Shown here in pieces: positions 15,778 to 23,790 of a DNA stretch of 45,156 nucleotides (position 1 is the first letter of the stretch; each line of letters opens with the position of its first letter). The notes below the pieces were generated by a model. It was not told where the DNA came from and did not search any database. It saw only the letters and a program-made list of their open reading frames with translations. Made by a program: the position numbers and the translations under genes. The stretch comes from Candidatus Parcubacteria bacterium. Lineage in GTDB: Bacteria; Patescibacteriota; Patescibacteriia; Buchananbacterales; SURF-54. The stretch lies in the NCBI GenBank assembly GCA_003599635.1, contig QZIX01000017.1, positions 1 through 45,156 on the forward strand. The letters are read 5' to 3'.

Positions 15778-16083
15778 CTAATCCTTTTTCGGGTTATTAT
15801 CAATTTTTTGCTTGGCTAAATTTACAGCTCTTCCCAGATAAATCGTTATAAAAACAACAAAAACAGTAATTATCACGGCGTAAATAAACATTGCCAGTAT
15901 ATTACCTGACGGTTGAGGAAAGAGTTTACTAAACAATCCCTGAATGGCCTGATTCCAGGCCAAAGCCGCAACCAAACCAAAACCGGCAGTTGCGAGGGCG
16001 GCAAGTTTTTCCAGGATTTCGACTTTGAGCGTTTTGCCTTTTTGATTATTGTTGTTATGGTTGTTTTTTGCCACGGATTCCAT
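15778..16083 (-). CDS. DUF5654 family membrane protein
   Basis: The 101-residue protein has an Asn/Lys-rich start, then VEILEKLAALATAGFGLVAA followed by LAWNQAIQGLF, the hallmark of DUF5654, and a second helix at about 64-84. Two transmembrane helices are clear. The family is small, found widely in Patescibacteria and archaea, and has no known function. It is transcribed toward the rRNA unit on the same strand, ending just before promoter P1. Confidence 0.8.
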   Translation of the reverse strand: MESVAKNNHNNNNQKGKTLKVEILEKLAALATAGFGLVAALAWNQAIQGLFSKLFPQPSGNILAMFIYAVIITVFVVFITIYLGRAVNLAKQKIDNNPKKD

Positions 16084-16151
16084 ATTAAAGATTTAATATT
16101 AAGAGTTCCTGAATTGATTTTATCAGATAAATAAGATGAAGGCGATAATTG

Positions 16152-16179
16152 CACTACCATATAACGATATATGGTAGTG
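16152..16179. repeat. Perfect 12-bp hairpin
   Basis: CACTACCATATA and TATATGGTAGTG flank the 4-nt loop ACGA. There is no T-tract on either side, so it is not a standard terminator. It stands alone between DUF5654 and tRNA-Leu(UAG). Confidence 0.7.
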
Positions 16180-16305
16180 GAGCGACAAGAACGGTTGATT
16201 ATCGTTTTTCATTTTATATTTTATTGAATTTAAGGCGATATTGGCCAATGTCTTCTTCTGTAATTTTGCTTACCAATTTATTTGATTCAGTAGGCTGCGT
16301 TGAAG

Positions 16306-16355
16306 GCGGTATGTCGACTCGCCTCGGTTTGCTCGGCAAAGCGGACGTATCGCCA
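16306..16355. repeat. GC-rich imperfect palindromic element
   Basis: GGCGGTATGTC and GACGTATCGCC are imperfect inverted ends around a core containing ACTCGCCTCG and GGCAAAGC. Both core words also occur in the element at 1611-1646, next to tRNA-Ala. It is much richer in GC than its surroundings. The rest of 16084-16507 holds no gene that I can support. Confidence 0.45.
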
Positions 16356-16466
16356 CCTTACAATTGTCATGCCGAAATTTTTTAGCAATCGCGTAAATAA
16401 AAAAGGCCGCATTAAGCTGCAGTCATTTTTTTGTTATTCTCAAAACCCCCGCACCATTTCCACCTT

Positions 16467-16496
16467 TGGCGGAGATACGGGCATACTCGAACTCTT
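16467..16496 (-). pseudogene. tRNA 3'-half-like fragment downstream of tRNA-Leu(UAG)
   Basis: On the minus strand, AAGAGTTCGAGTATGCCC followed by GTATCTCCGCCA has a T-loop (GTTCGAGT) and an end that reads like an acceptor strand plus discriminator G and CCA, similar to a serine tRNA. The T-stem is imperfect and no matching 5' half is obvious nearby. Confidence 0.45.
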
Positions 16497-16507
16497 GATT
16501 ATATTAT

Positions 16508-16592
16508 TGGTGCTGGAGGGGAGACTCGAACTCCCAAGCCTTGCGGCACGTGCTCCTAAGGCACGCGCGTATGCCAATTCCGCCACTCCAGC
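16508..16592 (-). tRNA. tRNA-Leu (TAG)
   Basis: Minus-strand acceptor GCTGGAG pairs with CTCCAGC, discriminator A, and CCA is encoded (16508-16510). Anticodon loop CTTAGGA gives TAG. Long variable arm and T-arm GGGAGTTCGAGTCTCCC confirm a class II leucine tRNA. tRNA-like debris lies downstream (16467-16496), and a GC-rich block at 16611-16665 lies upstream. Confidence 0.95.
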
Positions 16593-16792
16593 TCATTATA
16601 TATTGTAAAGGCGCCTGGCCCTGTACCGGGGCGAAGCGATTGGTGCAGGTTTTTACCATCGCGGTGCACATCAACTAATAATGAACTAATTTCTTTTCCT
16701 TGTCAAAACTTCCTTATTTAATTTTACACTAGATCAAAAATTTCCAGAAATTTCCAATAAGTGTAAATTTACATAAAATTAAACATTTGTAT

Positions 16793-16821
16793 TTGACAAC
16801 AAGCATATTTTGTTAAATAAT
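16793..16821 (+). promoter_or_regulatory. Promoter of hypothetical gene at 16893
   Basis: TTGACA at 16793-16798 with AATAAT at 16816-16821 (17-bp spacer). The -10 is weaker than the -35. Confidence 0.55.
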
Positions 16822-16892
16822 ACCCTGAAAGTCAACTGGGGGTGGTTGGCTTCAAACAGATACATTTTACATCAGAAGTGGAGGTAGCGAGT

Positions 16893-17273
16893 ATGTGGCA
16901 AAGTACAGTAGTAAAGTGCCGAGGTTTAAAATTCGGAAAAAGAGTGATGACCGATCCAGTTACTATGAAAAAAATACCTATTGAACTGCCACAATCAACC
17001 GATGACACGCTGACTCACGCTGGGAGGGCGGAAGTTATCTGTAAAGAAATCATCTGTCGCGTGGAATCAATCAAAACAACGGAACTGCCGATCAAACAGC
17101 TTGCCATTGCCAATGGAATTATGGACCAAATCGCCCATCTGGAGGCAATGCTGACCGTACTCGAAAAGCCCGAGCAAGTCAAGCCCGTACTGGACAGGGT
17201 TTCCAGTCAAATTTCGGAAAATGCTTTACCGGGCACATTCGGACTTACTGTGTCCAATCTATTTAAAGTTTAA
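16893..17273 (+). CDS. Hypothetical soluble protein
   Basis: A 126-residue protein starting MWQSTVVKCRGLKFGKRVM. The start is set by GGAGGT at 16880-16885, 7 nt before this ATG; an in-frame upstream start at 16842 lacks a ribosome site. It has a basic N-terminal part, a Cys pair (EVICKEIICRVESI) near residues 54-60 and a helical C-terminal half. I recognise no family. It has its own promoter and terminator, so it is a monocistronic unit. Confidence 0.7.
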   Translation: MWQSTVVKCRGLKFGKRVMTDPVTMKKIPIELPQSTDDTLTHAGRAEVICKEIICRVESIKTTELPIKQLAIANGIMDQIAHLEAMLTVLEKPEQVKPVLDRVSSQISENALPGTFGLTVSNLFKV

Positions 17274-17286
17274 TGCCGTTTCAAAC

Positions 17287-17317
17287 GCCCGCATGCAGCA
17301 GCTGCGGGCTTTTTTTT
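17287..17317 (+). terminator. Terminator after gene at 16893
   Basis: GCCCGCA and TGCGGGC form a 7-bp stem followed by eight Ts, 14 nt after the stop. Confidence 0.9.
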
Positions 17318-17331
17318 ATTTCATCAGAAAT

Positions 17332-17362
17332 AAAAAAACCTCCCACCACAATGAGTGAGAGG
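17332..17362 (-). terminator. Terminator after 64-residue gene
   Basis: On the minus strand CCTCTCAC and GTGGGAGG pair imperfectly around a short loop and are followed by seven Ts, just after the stop at 17371. Confidence 0.75.
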
Positions 17363-17370
17363 AAAAATTA

Positions 17371-17565
17371 TTAGAACAAGCTTTTAACCTGAGACACGTT
17401 AAATTGCACATCTCCTCTTTCATCAGAGATAACAAAATCGCCGTTGGCTTCGTCAAAAACTGAAATTTCTCCAACGCGGCTTTGGCCGTCTTTAAAGTAC
17501 ACGATTGTTGATAAACTTGTCCCCTCCAGCTTCCTCAAACTTTCAATTATATTTCTTTCTACCAT
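17371..17565 (-). CDS. Small beta-rich protein, unknown (Sm-like?)
   Basis: A 64-residue protein: a short helix (NIIESLRKLEG), then STIVYFKDGQSRVGEISVFD, ANGDFVISDE and VQFNVSQVKSLF, a strand-turn-strand pattern that recalls LSm-type barrels, though no family signature is visible. The start has a very strong ribosome site, AGGGGGTGA, 4 nt before the ATG, of the type also seen at the 27-residue basic protein and the pilin-like genes. It has its own terminator, which supports reality. Confidence 0.65.
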   Translation of the reverse strand: MVERNIIESLRKLEGTSLSTIVYFKDGQSRVGEISVFDEANGDFVISDERGDVQFNVSQVKSLF

Positions 17566-17635
17566 ATTTCACCCCCTGTCTTTGATTTTCTTCACAGGAT
17601 TAAATATTAAAAACAATTTAATAAAAAGTCAAACC

Positions 17636-17663
17636 TTGACATATTGAATAAAACTGTTATATT
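17636..17663 (+). promoter_or_regulatory. Promoter of short transcript
   Basis: TTGACA (17636-17641) and TATATT (17658-17663) with a 16-bp spacer, directly upstream of a terminator with no reading frame between. Confidence 0.6.
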
Positions 17664-17669
17664 GTCTTT

Positions 17670-17732
17670 GAGGCTAAATTTTTAGACTCAACACGGCGCA
17701 AGCGAGAAATCGCTTGCGTGTTTTATTTTTTT
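17670..17732 (+). ncRNA. Candidate small RNA or attenuator (about 60 nt)
   Basis: A promoter at 17636-17663 is followed within about 30 nt by an intrinsic terminator: CGCAAGCGA and TCGCTTGCG form a perfect 9-bp stem with a GAAA tetraloop, followed by TGTTTTATTTTTTT. No start codon with a frame lies between. It may be an independent small RNA, or a leader that attenuates the four-helix-bundle gene starting at 17817. Confidence 0.45.
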
Positions 17733-17770
17733 AAGTTTATCCGAGATAAAATTTCAGTTGAATGTTTTTA

Positions 17771-18240
17771 TTTTAAAAATCCTAAGCACTAAATCCTAAA
17801 TACCAAACAAATTCCATTGTTCCAAATTCAAAATACAAAACAATATGATCTAGAAGATAGAACTCTTAAATTTGCTCTTGATATCAGGCTATTTGTTAAA
17901 CAACTTCCTAAAAACATTACCAATTTCGAAGATGTAAAGCAATTAATCAGATCATCCGCTTCTGTTGGTGCAAACTATATAGAAGCTAACGAATCTCTTA
18001 GTAAGAAAGATTTCTTAATGAGAATAAAAATTAGTAAAAAAGAAACCAAGGAAAGCAGATTCTGGTTAAAGCTTATTGATACAAATTCAGATAAAAATTT
18101 GGGGCAACAACGAGATGCCTTTATAAATGAATCAACAGAATTAATGAAAATATTAGCTGCCATTATAGAAAAATCTAGATAGTTTAAATATTATAATTTA
18201 GAATTTAATATTTGTTTAGAGTTTAGTGCTTAAAATTTAT
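17771..18240. mobile_element. Four-helix-bundle gene cassette with inverted repeats
   Basis: The sequence TAAGCACTAAA at 17783-17793 recurs inverted at 18222-18232, inside longer imperfect inverted repeats (17771-17810 and about 18203-18240). The repeats bracket exactly one gene, the four-helix-bundle protein. This layout suggests a small mobile or mobilised unit. No transposase is present. Confidence 0.5.
17817..18182 (+). CDS. Four-helix-bundle protein (TIGR02436, S23-type)
   Basis: The 121-residue protein begins at a TTG codon and has LEDRTLKFALDIRLFVKQLP, IRSSASVGANYIEANESLSK, FLMRIKISKKETKESRFWLK and LMKILAAIIEKS, the four-helix pattern of the family first found in intervening sequences of 23S rRNA genes. 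Function is not established; relatives include the accessory protein Avd of diversity-generating retroelements, but no reverse transcriptase is here. It is bracketed by inverted repeats and is AT-rich. The TTG start has no ribosome site; an in-frame ATG is far downstream. Confidence 0.85.
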   Translation: MFQIQNTKQYDLEDRTLKFALDIRLFVKQLPKNITNFEDVKQLIRSSASVGANYIEANESLSKKDFLMRIKISKKETKESRFWLKLIDTNSDKNLGQQRDAFINESTELMKILAAIIEKSR

Positions 18241-18286
18241 AATTTCAATTGTATACGAACAATCATAAGTAATTAAACAAAAAATT

Positions 18287-21205
18287 ATGAAGGCTAGCAA
18301 ACAACTGTTAATCAACACTGCGCTAATCGCGTTTTTTTTGTTTTTGCCAAAAGCACTAAAAGCGCAGGAACTGACGGTTGTAATAAATGAAATCGGCGCT
18401 TACCAGGCAACTGACCATGAATGGATAGAAATTCTAAACGTCACGGGATCTCCAGTCGACCTTTCCGGCTGGAAATTCTGGGAAAACCAGACCAACCACG
18501 GCCTAAGTTTATTCCAGGGAGCTGACTTAATCATCGGGGTGGCTGAATATGCGATTATCGCTCAAAAAGCCGACATTTTCCATACCGATTACCCTGATTT
18601 TACCGGCACTATAATCGACAGCTCCTGGGGCAGCCTAAAAGAAGACGGAGAAGAGATAGGATTAAAAGATGCCGGAGGCAGTTTTATTGAACAGTTTACA
18701 TATACCCCGGCGCCTGATTTTTCTTTAGAAAGAACGGATTCCAATCTTGCAGACTATACATCAGTTAACTGGCACGAGCATTCAGATTCTAATACCGCAG
18801 GAATGGAAAACTCAGCACCGACGGTAAATCCTCCGGTCGATGAAATTTCTGATGGCAGCGCGTCTGATGATATTCCATCTGAAAATTCCAGTAATGAGGC
18901 TGCCCCCGAAATAATTGAAACCGGAAATACAACGGCCGAATATCTGCCTTCTGATATTGTTGTTAATGAGTTTATGCCCGATCCGGGTTCAGACGACGAA
19001 GAATGGATTGAGCTTTATTCCAATTACATTTATCCGATAAACTTGTCCGGCTGGACCATTGAAGACGGCACCGAAAAACCTCAAGCGCTTTCAGGTTCGA
19101 TTCTGCCGCGGCAATTTACGGTTTTGGAAAATCTGAATTTTCAGCTCAACAACGCTGGCGATATTATTGTTTTAAATGATGCAAACGGAAAAATCATTGA
19201 CCAGGTGTCTTTCGGCGCCTGGGATGACGGCAATATTTCAGACAATGCTCCCAAAAGCGGCAGCAGGCAAAGCCTGGCCAGAAATATTGACGGCAAAAAT
19301 ACTGACAACAATTTCAACGATTTTTCCAAAACATCCGCTGATACCAAAGGACTTGAAAATATTATCAGCTTTCAAGGTTCAGATGAATCGACGGATGTTG
19401 GTTGTGAAAAATCAGTTATCATAAATGAAGTTTTTCCCGATCCCCGGGGATCCGACGCTGATTATGAATGGATAGAATTGAAAAATCTAAACCAGGAAAA
19501 AATAAATCTGAAAAACTGGGTTTTAAAAGATGCCGCCAAAACCGGATTCACTTTTGCTGAAGATGAAATTACCGCCGGCGGCTTTATCATATTAAAAAGG
19601 GAGTTTACCAAAATCGCTTTAAATAACAGCGGTTCGGAAAAACTGCAGCTTCTTTCCAGCAGCGGCTGTCTGGTGTCGGAAATAAGCTATGAAGGCAAGG
19701 TAGTGGAAAATACAAGTTACGCCTTGAATGGCAGTAATTGGACATGGACGGAAAGCCCTACGCCGGGCGCGGAAAATATTATAAAACAGCCGAATCAAAG
19801 GCCAATTGCGGTAATTGACGCGCCGGGTACAGCCATAACCGGCGAAACCGTTTTATTTGACGCTTCCGACTCATCTGACCCGAACAATGACAATCTGGCT
19901 TTCCGCTGGGATTTTGGCGACGGAGTTTTGGGCAATTTAATTTCGACCAAACATACTTATGATACGGCGGGAAATTATCTGGTTAAATTAACGGTTACCG
20001 ACGATTCCGGGGCGGAGTCGGAAGTCATACAGGAAGTGAACATCACGAAAAATGGTGTTGTAAAAGAAACGCGGCAAACAGTGCCGACCGCCGAACGAAT
20101 TATCGTCAGCGAAATTTTTCCCAATCCATCAGGATCTGACGATGCGGAATTCATTGAACTTTACAACCCTACTCCCTGGCCGGTTGACTTGTCTTTTTGG
20201 CAAATAGACGATTCAAAAAACACGGGAAAGCCGTACAAGATCCCTTTAAAAACAACGATCGAACCTAGGCAGTTTTTGTTTTTCGAAAAAACGACAACAG
20301 GAATTATTTTAAACAATGATTCTGATTCAGTAAGACTTTCCGATCCTGTATCTAATTTGGTCGACCAAATAAAATATCAAAACCTAACCGAGGGCCATTC
20401 TTTGGCGATAGATGAGAATTATTTATGGCAGGAAACGTCAACGCCCACGCCGGGCGAAGAAAACAAAATCACTTTTTCTTCAGGTGCACAAAAGGCATCC
20501 GATAAATTTGAGGCAATGGCTCCGGCTGATGCGCAAAATCTTGATTCCGGTGAAAAAATCAAAGTTATCGGAACAGTCACGGCAATACCCGGGCTGTTTT
20601 CCTCCCAGTACTTTTACATTGACGGTCTGCAGATTTACAGTTTCAAAAAAGATTTTCCCTCTTTGGCTTACGGCGATAAAATCGAAGTTTCCGGTGAAAT
20701 TTCTAAAATCAATAACGAAAAACGACTCAAAATCAAAAGCAGGGAAGATATAAAAATTATTGCGCAAAATCAGCTGACAGCACCCCTGGAAATTTCAGTA
20801 GCCGAAATCACTGAAGAAAAACTGGGAATGCTCCTTAAAATTTCAGGCGAAGTCACGGATCTGAAAGGGTCGCTTTTTACTGTTGATGACGGAACCGAAG
20901 AAATTGCCGGGTATTTAAAAAACGGCACCGGCATAAAAAAAGATTTTAAAATCGGCGATACGGTCAATTTAACAGGTATAATTTCCGGCAGTAAAAACGG
21001 TTTGCAGATTTTACCAAGATCGCAGGATGATATTGTGCCAAGCAAAGTTTTGGGAGAATCAAACATTGAAACGACAACCGGCAACAGACAACTGTTTACG
21101 GTTTCAAGAAGCTGGTTTTTCCCTGTTACCCTTTTAATTCTAGCGGCTTTAATCCTTTGGCAGAGAATAAAAATAATCCAGTTAAAGGAATTTATAAAAG
21201 AATAG
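18287..21205 (+). CDS. Large exported lamin-tail-domain surface protein with PKD and OB-fold
   Basis: The 972-residue protein has a signal peptide (residues 1-26, ending ALKAQ), then lamin-tail domains at about 28-165, 220-350, 375-490 and 600-725. Each opens with a variant of VxNEffPdP...EWIELyN and includes LSGW and LNN motifs. A PKD domain lies at about 500-585 (DASDSSDPNNDNLAFRWDFG), an OB-fold-like region at about 745-920 (IKVIGTVTAIPG, LKISGEVTDLKG), and a C-terminal transmembrane helix at about 945-965 with a short basic tail. It is probably anchored at the cell surface, with the OB-fold possibly binding nucleic acid. A hairpin (21205-21225) follows the stop. Confidence 0.85.
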   Translation: MKASKQLLINTALIAFFLFLPKALKAQELTVVINEIGAYQATDHEWIEILNVTGSPVDLSGWKFWENQTNHGLSLFQGADLIIGVAEYAIIAQKADIFHTDYPDFTGTIIDSSWGSLKEDGEEIGLKDAGGSFIEQFTYTPAPDFSLERTDSNLADYTSVNWHEHSDSNTAGMENSAPTVNPPVDEISDGSASDDIPSENSSNEAAPEIIETGNTTAEYLPSDIVVNEFMPDPGSDDEEWIELYSNYIYPINLSGWTIEDGTEKPQALSGSILPRQFTVLENLNFQLNNAGDIIVLNDANGKIIDQVSFGAWDDGNISDNAPKSGSRQSLARNIDGKNTDNNFNDFSKTSADTKGLENIISFQGSDESTDVGCEKSVIINEVFPDPRGSDADYEWIELKNLNQEKINLKNWVLKDAAKTGFTFAEDEITAGGFIILKREFTKIALNNSGSEKLQLLSSSGCLVSEISYEGKVVENTSYALNGSNWTWTESPTPGAENIIKQPNQRPIAVIDAPGTAITGETVLFDASDSSDPNNDNLAFRWDFGDGVLGNLISTKHTYDTAGNYLVKLTVTDDSGAESEVIQEVNITKNGVVKETRQTVPTAERIIVSEIFPNPSGSDDAEFIELYNPTPWPVDLSFWQIDDSKNTGKPYKIPLKTTIEPRQFLFFEKTTTGIILNNDSDSVRLSDPVSNLVDQIKYQNLTEGHSLAIDENYLWQETSTPTPGEENKITFSSGAQKASDKFEAMAPADAQNLDSGEKIKVIGTVTAIPGLFSSQYFYIDGLQIYSFKKDFPSLAYGDKIEVSGEISKINNEKRLKIKSREDIKIIAQNQLTAPLEISVAEITEEKLGMLLKISGEVTDLKGSLFTVDDGTEEIAGYLKNGTGIKKDFKIGDTVNLTGIISGSKNGLQILPRSQDDIVPSKVLGESNIETTTGNRQLFTVSRSWFFPVTLLILAALILWQRIKIIQLKEFIKE

Positions 21206-21225
21206 CTCCCGGAAAATCCAGGAGC
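21205..21225. terminator. Hairpin between convergent genes
   Basis: GCTCC and GGAGC enclose an 11-nt loop between the convergent genes ending at 21205 and 21246. The U-tract is weak on both strands. Confidence 0.4.
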
Positions 21226-21245
21226 CTATTATAAAAGTTGTCAGT

Positions 21246-21419
21246 TTATTGTTGAGGTTTTATAGGTGAATGTTGCTGCTGCTGGCTCTGCAAACCCGGT
21301 ACAAAGCGTTCATTGGTCGGCATAACCGATGCTTCTTTACGAAGCGTCCGTTCGGGCATGCGCCGTTTTTTTCTTATCAAATGCTCATAAGAACGCTGCT
21401 GTCTTTTTTCTTCATTCAT
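21246..21419 (-). CDS. Small basic hypothetical protein
   Basis: A possible 57-residue protein starting MNEEKRQQRSYEHLIRKKRR with a Gln-rich tail (QSQQQQHSPIKPQQ). GGGGGA stands 8 nt before this ATG, favouring it over an in-frame ATG at 21452. No family, membrane segment or signal is visible. It is convergent with the lamin-tail gene. The bases 21453-21718 show no gene; a GCTGTT-GAAA-ACAGC hairpin at about 21671-21685 is the only structure. Confidence 0.4.
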   Translation of the reverse strand: MNEEKRQQRSYEHLIRKKRRMPERTLRKEASVMPTNERFVPGLQSQQQQHSPIKPQQ

Positions 21420-21718
21420 TTTGTCATTCCCCCAATTGTTGACCTTGGCCATTATATTTTATCTTTTCCTATACAAAAACTGGCTACTAAAACTTGGCCA
21501 GCTAAGGGACGCAAAATAAAATTTGAAAAGTTTGAATTCTAATTTCAGAATCCACGCTTCTAAAATTTTAATGGTGTCACAACTCCTTAGCCAAGCCATT
21601 AAAGGTCAATTAATTTTCCAAAGAACAATTTTAAATATTATATTCAAAACTATAATAATGTCAATGGTTAGCTGTTGAAAACAGCACCTATTTTTAGCTT
21701 TATTCATCATTTTTGTGC

Positions 21719-21724
21719 TAAAAT
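21719..21724 (+). promoter_or_regulatory. -10 box for leaderless gene at 21731
   Basis: TAAAAT ends 6 nt before the ATG; there is no ribosome site. Confidence 0.45.
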
Positions 21725-21730
21725 AACATT

Positions 21731-23311
21731 ATGAAAATAAAAGCAGAGGCAAAAAAAATATTATTAGAATTTAAAAAGACCAAAAAAATGTATATTCTTA
21801 TTTTTATGGCAGCGGCGTTAATCACCTACATACTGTATGTCCTTACGCCTGTCGGCAGAATCAATTATTTATTGATGTCAAAACAAGAGCTGGAGGAAAA
21901 AATTAATTCTGACTTTTTTAGCGCCGAATTGTATATAGCCGGCATGAATGAAACCATGCAAAAAATGGACAACATTAAAAATGTTTTTACCGCAAAATCT
22001 CTTGACGATATCCAGGAAGCCGAAAAAGTACAATTATTGCAGCTTTGGGGGAACTTTATTGATTATCAGATTGCCTTAAGCAAGCTTGTAGACGACTACA
22101 AATATTTTTACCAAATAAATTACTTTCTGAATAAAAATTTGCATGCAAAAGCTTTCATTATCGGCTATTCTTCTTTTTTGTCTTCATACTCAAGCGGCAT
22201 TAAGTTTATTGATTATTCAATGGGAAATAATGTTATCGAAAAAATTCTTGACGATTCTTACCCTGAGTACGGCATCGACAAAGGCATGTATGAAAAATTA
22301 AAATGGAACGTTATCCACGTTAATGATGTTTTAAGGCTTACCGCGGGGTACCGAAATTATTTATTTTTAAAACCGGTATATATAAAAAACGGCCTTAATG
22401 ATTCTGCGCTAGCGGCTGATCTCGAGGCCAATTACAATTTTAGCGTTTCCAAGCTGAACGATAAATCGCTGGAATGGTTCCCTGAAAATACCGTAGCCAT
22501 CTTTAAGAAAAAAACTTTCACTGCCTGGTTCCCTGTCCAGAAAAATCTGACATATAGGATAGGAAAAATAAGATTTACATCAAGAGTTAAAAATTTCATA
22601 ACCGATAAGCAGCTGTCAGGGATGAAAAAAACATTACAACCCGGGGACTTGCTGGTAGAAAGAAGGAATTGGTTTACGAGCAATGTCGGCATTCCCGGCT
22701 TTTGGCCCCATGCGGCAATTTACCTTGGCAATTTTGACGAATTCAAAAAATATTTTGATACGCCAGAGATAACAAGCTATATTTATGAGTCCGGCTATTC
22801 CGATATTGAAGATATGCTTGCCAGGCTTAACAAAGAATTTTACGAAAAGTATTCGAAAAATAAATTTGAAGTCATTGAAGCCAAGGCGGCAGGCGTGGTA
22901 TTAGAGCCGCTTAACGGCAGCGCCAACGCCGATTACGCCGCAGCCTTACGGCCGAAAATCGACAAGTTAAAAAAATTCAAAGCCTTAACTTCAGCCGTAA
23001 AACATTATGGCAAAGCCTACGATTACAGTTTTGATTTTATAACCGATTCAACATTAGTCTGCTCCGAACTGGTCTATAAATCATTCAATCCTTACCTGGA
23101 TATAAAATTGTCGCCATATCTGGGCAAAATGATTTTTACAGCTACTGATCTGGTTAAAAAATTTGACGCCGAATACGGCACTCCCAAACAGGAACTTGAT
23201 TTTGTTTATTTTTTAGACGGCCAGGAAGCCGAAAAAAAAGCCATTGTGGGAAATTTGGACGGCTTTAAAAAAACATGGGCCAGATCCAAATGGGATTTTA
23301 ATCAGCAATAA
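21731..23311 (+). CDS. YiiX/YebB-like NlpC/P60-superfamily cysteine hydrolase
   Basis: The 526-residue protein has an N-terminal transmembrane helix (about 22-41), a long helical middle, and a C-terminal domain starting LQPGDLLVERRNWF with FWPHAAIYLGN (catalytic His) and DSTLVCSELVYKSF (catalytic Cys). This is the permuted NlpC/P60 arrangement of the YiiX/YebB family, thought to act on amide or acyl bonds in lipids or cell-wall peptides. The active domain would face outside the cytoplasm. The start is probably leaderless. A hairpin (23319-23341) ends the gene. Confidence 0.8.
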   Translation: MKIKAEAKKILLEFKKTKKMYILIFMAAALITYILYVLTPVGRINYLLMSKQELEEKINSDFFSAELYIAGMNETMQKMDNIKNVFTAKSLDDIQEAEKVQLLQLWGNFIDYQIALSKLVDDYKYFYQINYFLNKNLHAKAFIIGYSSFLSSYSSGIKFIDYSMGNNVIEKILDDSYPEYGIDKGMYEKLKWNVIHVNDVLRLTAGYRNYLFLKPVYIKNGLNDSALAADLEANYNFSVSKLNDKSLEWFPENTVAIFKKKTFTAWFPVQKNLTYRIGKIRFTSRVKNFITDKQLSGMKKTLQPGDLLVERRNWFTSNVGIPGFWPHAAIYLGNFDEFKKYFDTPEITSYIYESGYSDIEDMLARLNKEFYEKYSKNKFEVIEAKAAGVVLEPLNGSANADYAAALRPKIDKLKKFKALTSAVKHYGKAYDYSFDFITDSTLVCSELVYKSFNPYLDIKLSPYLGKMIFTATDLVKKFDAEYGTPKQELDFVYFLDGQEAEKKAIVGNLDGFKKTWARSKWDFNQQ

Positions 23312-23318
23312 AAAAAAT

Positions 23319-23341
23319 CCGCCTCATTTTCTTTGAGGCGG
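23319..23341. terminator. Bidirectional terminator
   Basis: CCGCCTC and GAGGCGG form a 7-bp stem with eight Ts after it on the minus strand and a shorter T run on the plus strand. The stop codon of the minus-strand Cys-rich gene lies inside the stem. Confidence 0.8.
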
Positions 23342-23518
23342 AGGATTTTTCCGGGAGACAACATCCCAAGATTTAACGCATTTAATATTTCGACATCTTG
23401 GTATTTTCGTCTGTGAACGGCCGTGACAATGACAGTAGCATGCGCCATCTACATTGTTAAGCGGACTGATACAATCTGACCTGGAATACAACGCTTGTCC
23501 GCATGTGCATTTGTACAT
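23324..23518 (-). CDS. Small cysteine-rich protein, putative zinc-binding
   Basis: A 64-residue protein with eight Cys and two His: CTC at 4-6, C16, CYCHCH at 27-32, C42 and C47, followed by a basic tail. The spacing suggests one or two zinc sites but matches no finger that I can name. The ATG is preceded by GGGGGGGG-TAA, a strong if unusual ribosome site, and the gene ends inside a terminator stem, both of which support a real gene. It is second in a two-gene unit, 10 nt after the previous stop. Confidence 0.55.
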   Translation of the reverse strand: MYKCTCGQALYSRSDCISPLNNVDGACYCHCHGRSQTKIPRCRNIKCVKSWDVVSRKNPPPQRK

Positions 23519-23528
23519 TTACCCCCCC

Positions 23529-23771
23529 CTATTCGGTTGAAAAACCGTTTTCAAAAAAAATTTGGTTACAAGTAACCTCCAACATCTCTTTTTCCTCATT
23601 CCACGATGGCCCTTTAAAAAAAGCTATCGGATCCGTTAAATAAATATTCCTGCCGGCAACCAACTGTTTAGCTTTGACCTCGTGTTCTGAAATCCAGCCA
23701 ATGTTCGTCCCCCATTTGAATTCAAAAGGGGGGCTGATTAAACACTTAACAAAGCCGTTTTTTATTATCAT
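23529..23771 (-). CDS. Hypothetical 80-residue protein
   Basis: Starts MIIKNGFVKCLISPPFEFKW with CAGGGGGA 5 nt before the ATG; an in-frame ATG at 23819 has no ribosome site and would overlap the guaB promoter. It contains IGWISEHEVKAKQLVAGRNI and looks globular with no membrane segment. No family recognised. It is co-transcribed with the Cys-rich gene and divergent from guaB. Confidence 0.55.
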   Translation of the reverse strand: MIIKNGFVKCLISPPFEFKWGTNIGWISEHEVKAKQLVAGRNIYLTDPIAFFKGPSWNEEKEMLEVTCNQIFFENGFSTE

Positions 23772-23790
23772 TATGTCCCCCTGTTTACCA

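Noticed and set aside
17817-18182. Diversity-generating retroelement (Avd-like four-helix protein)
   Set aside because: No reverse transcriptase and no template/variable repeat pair are found nearby.
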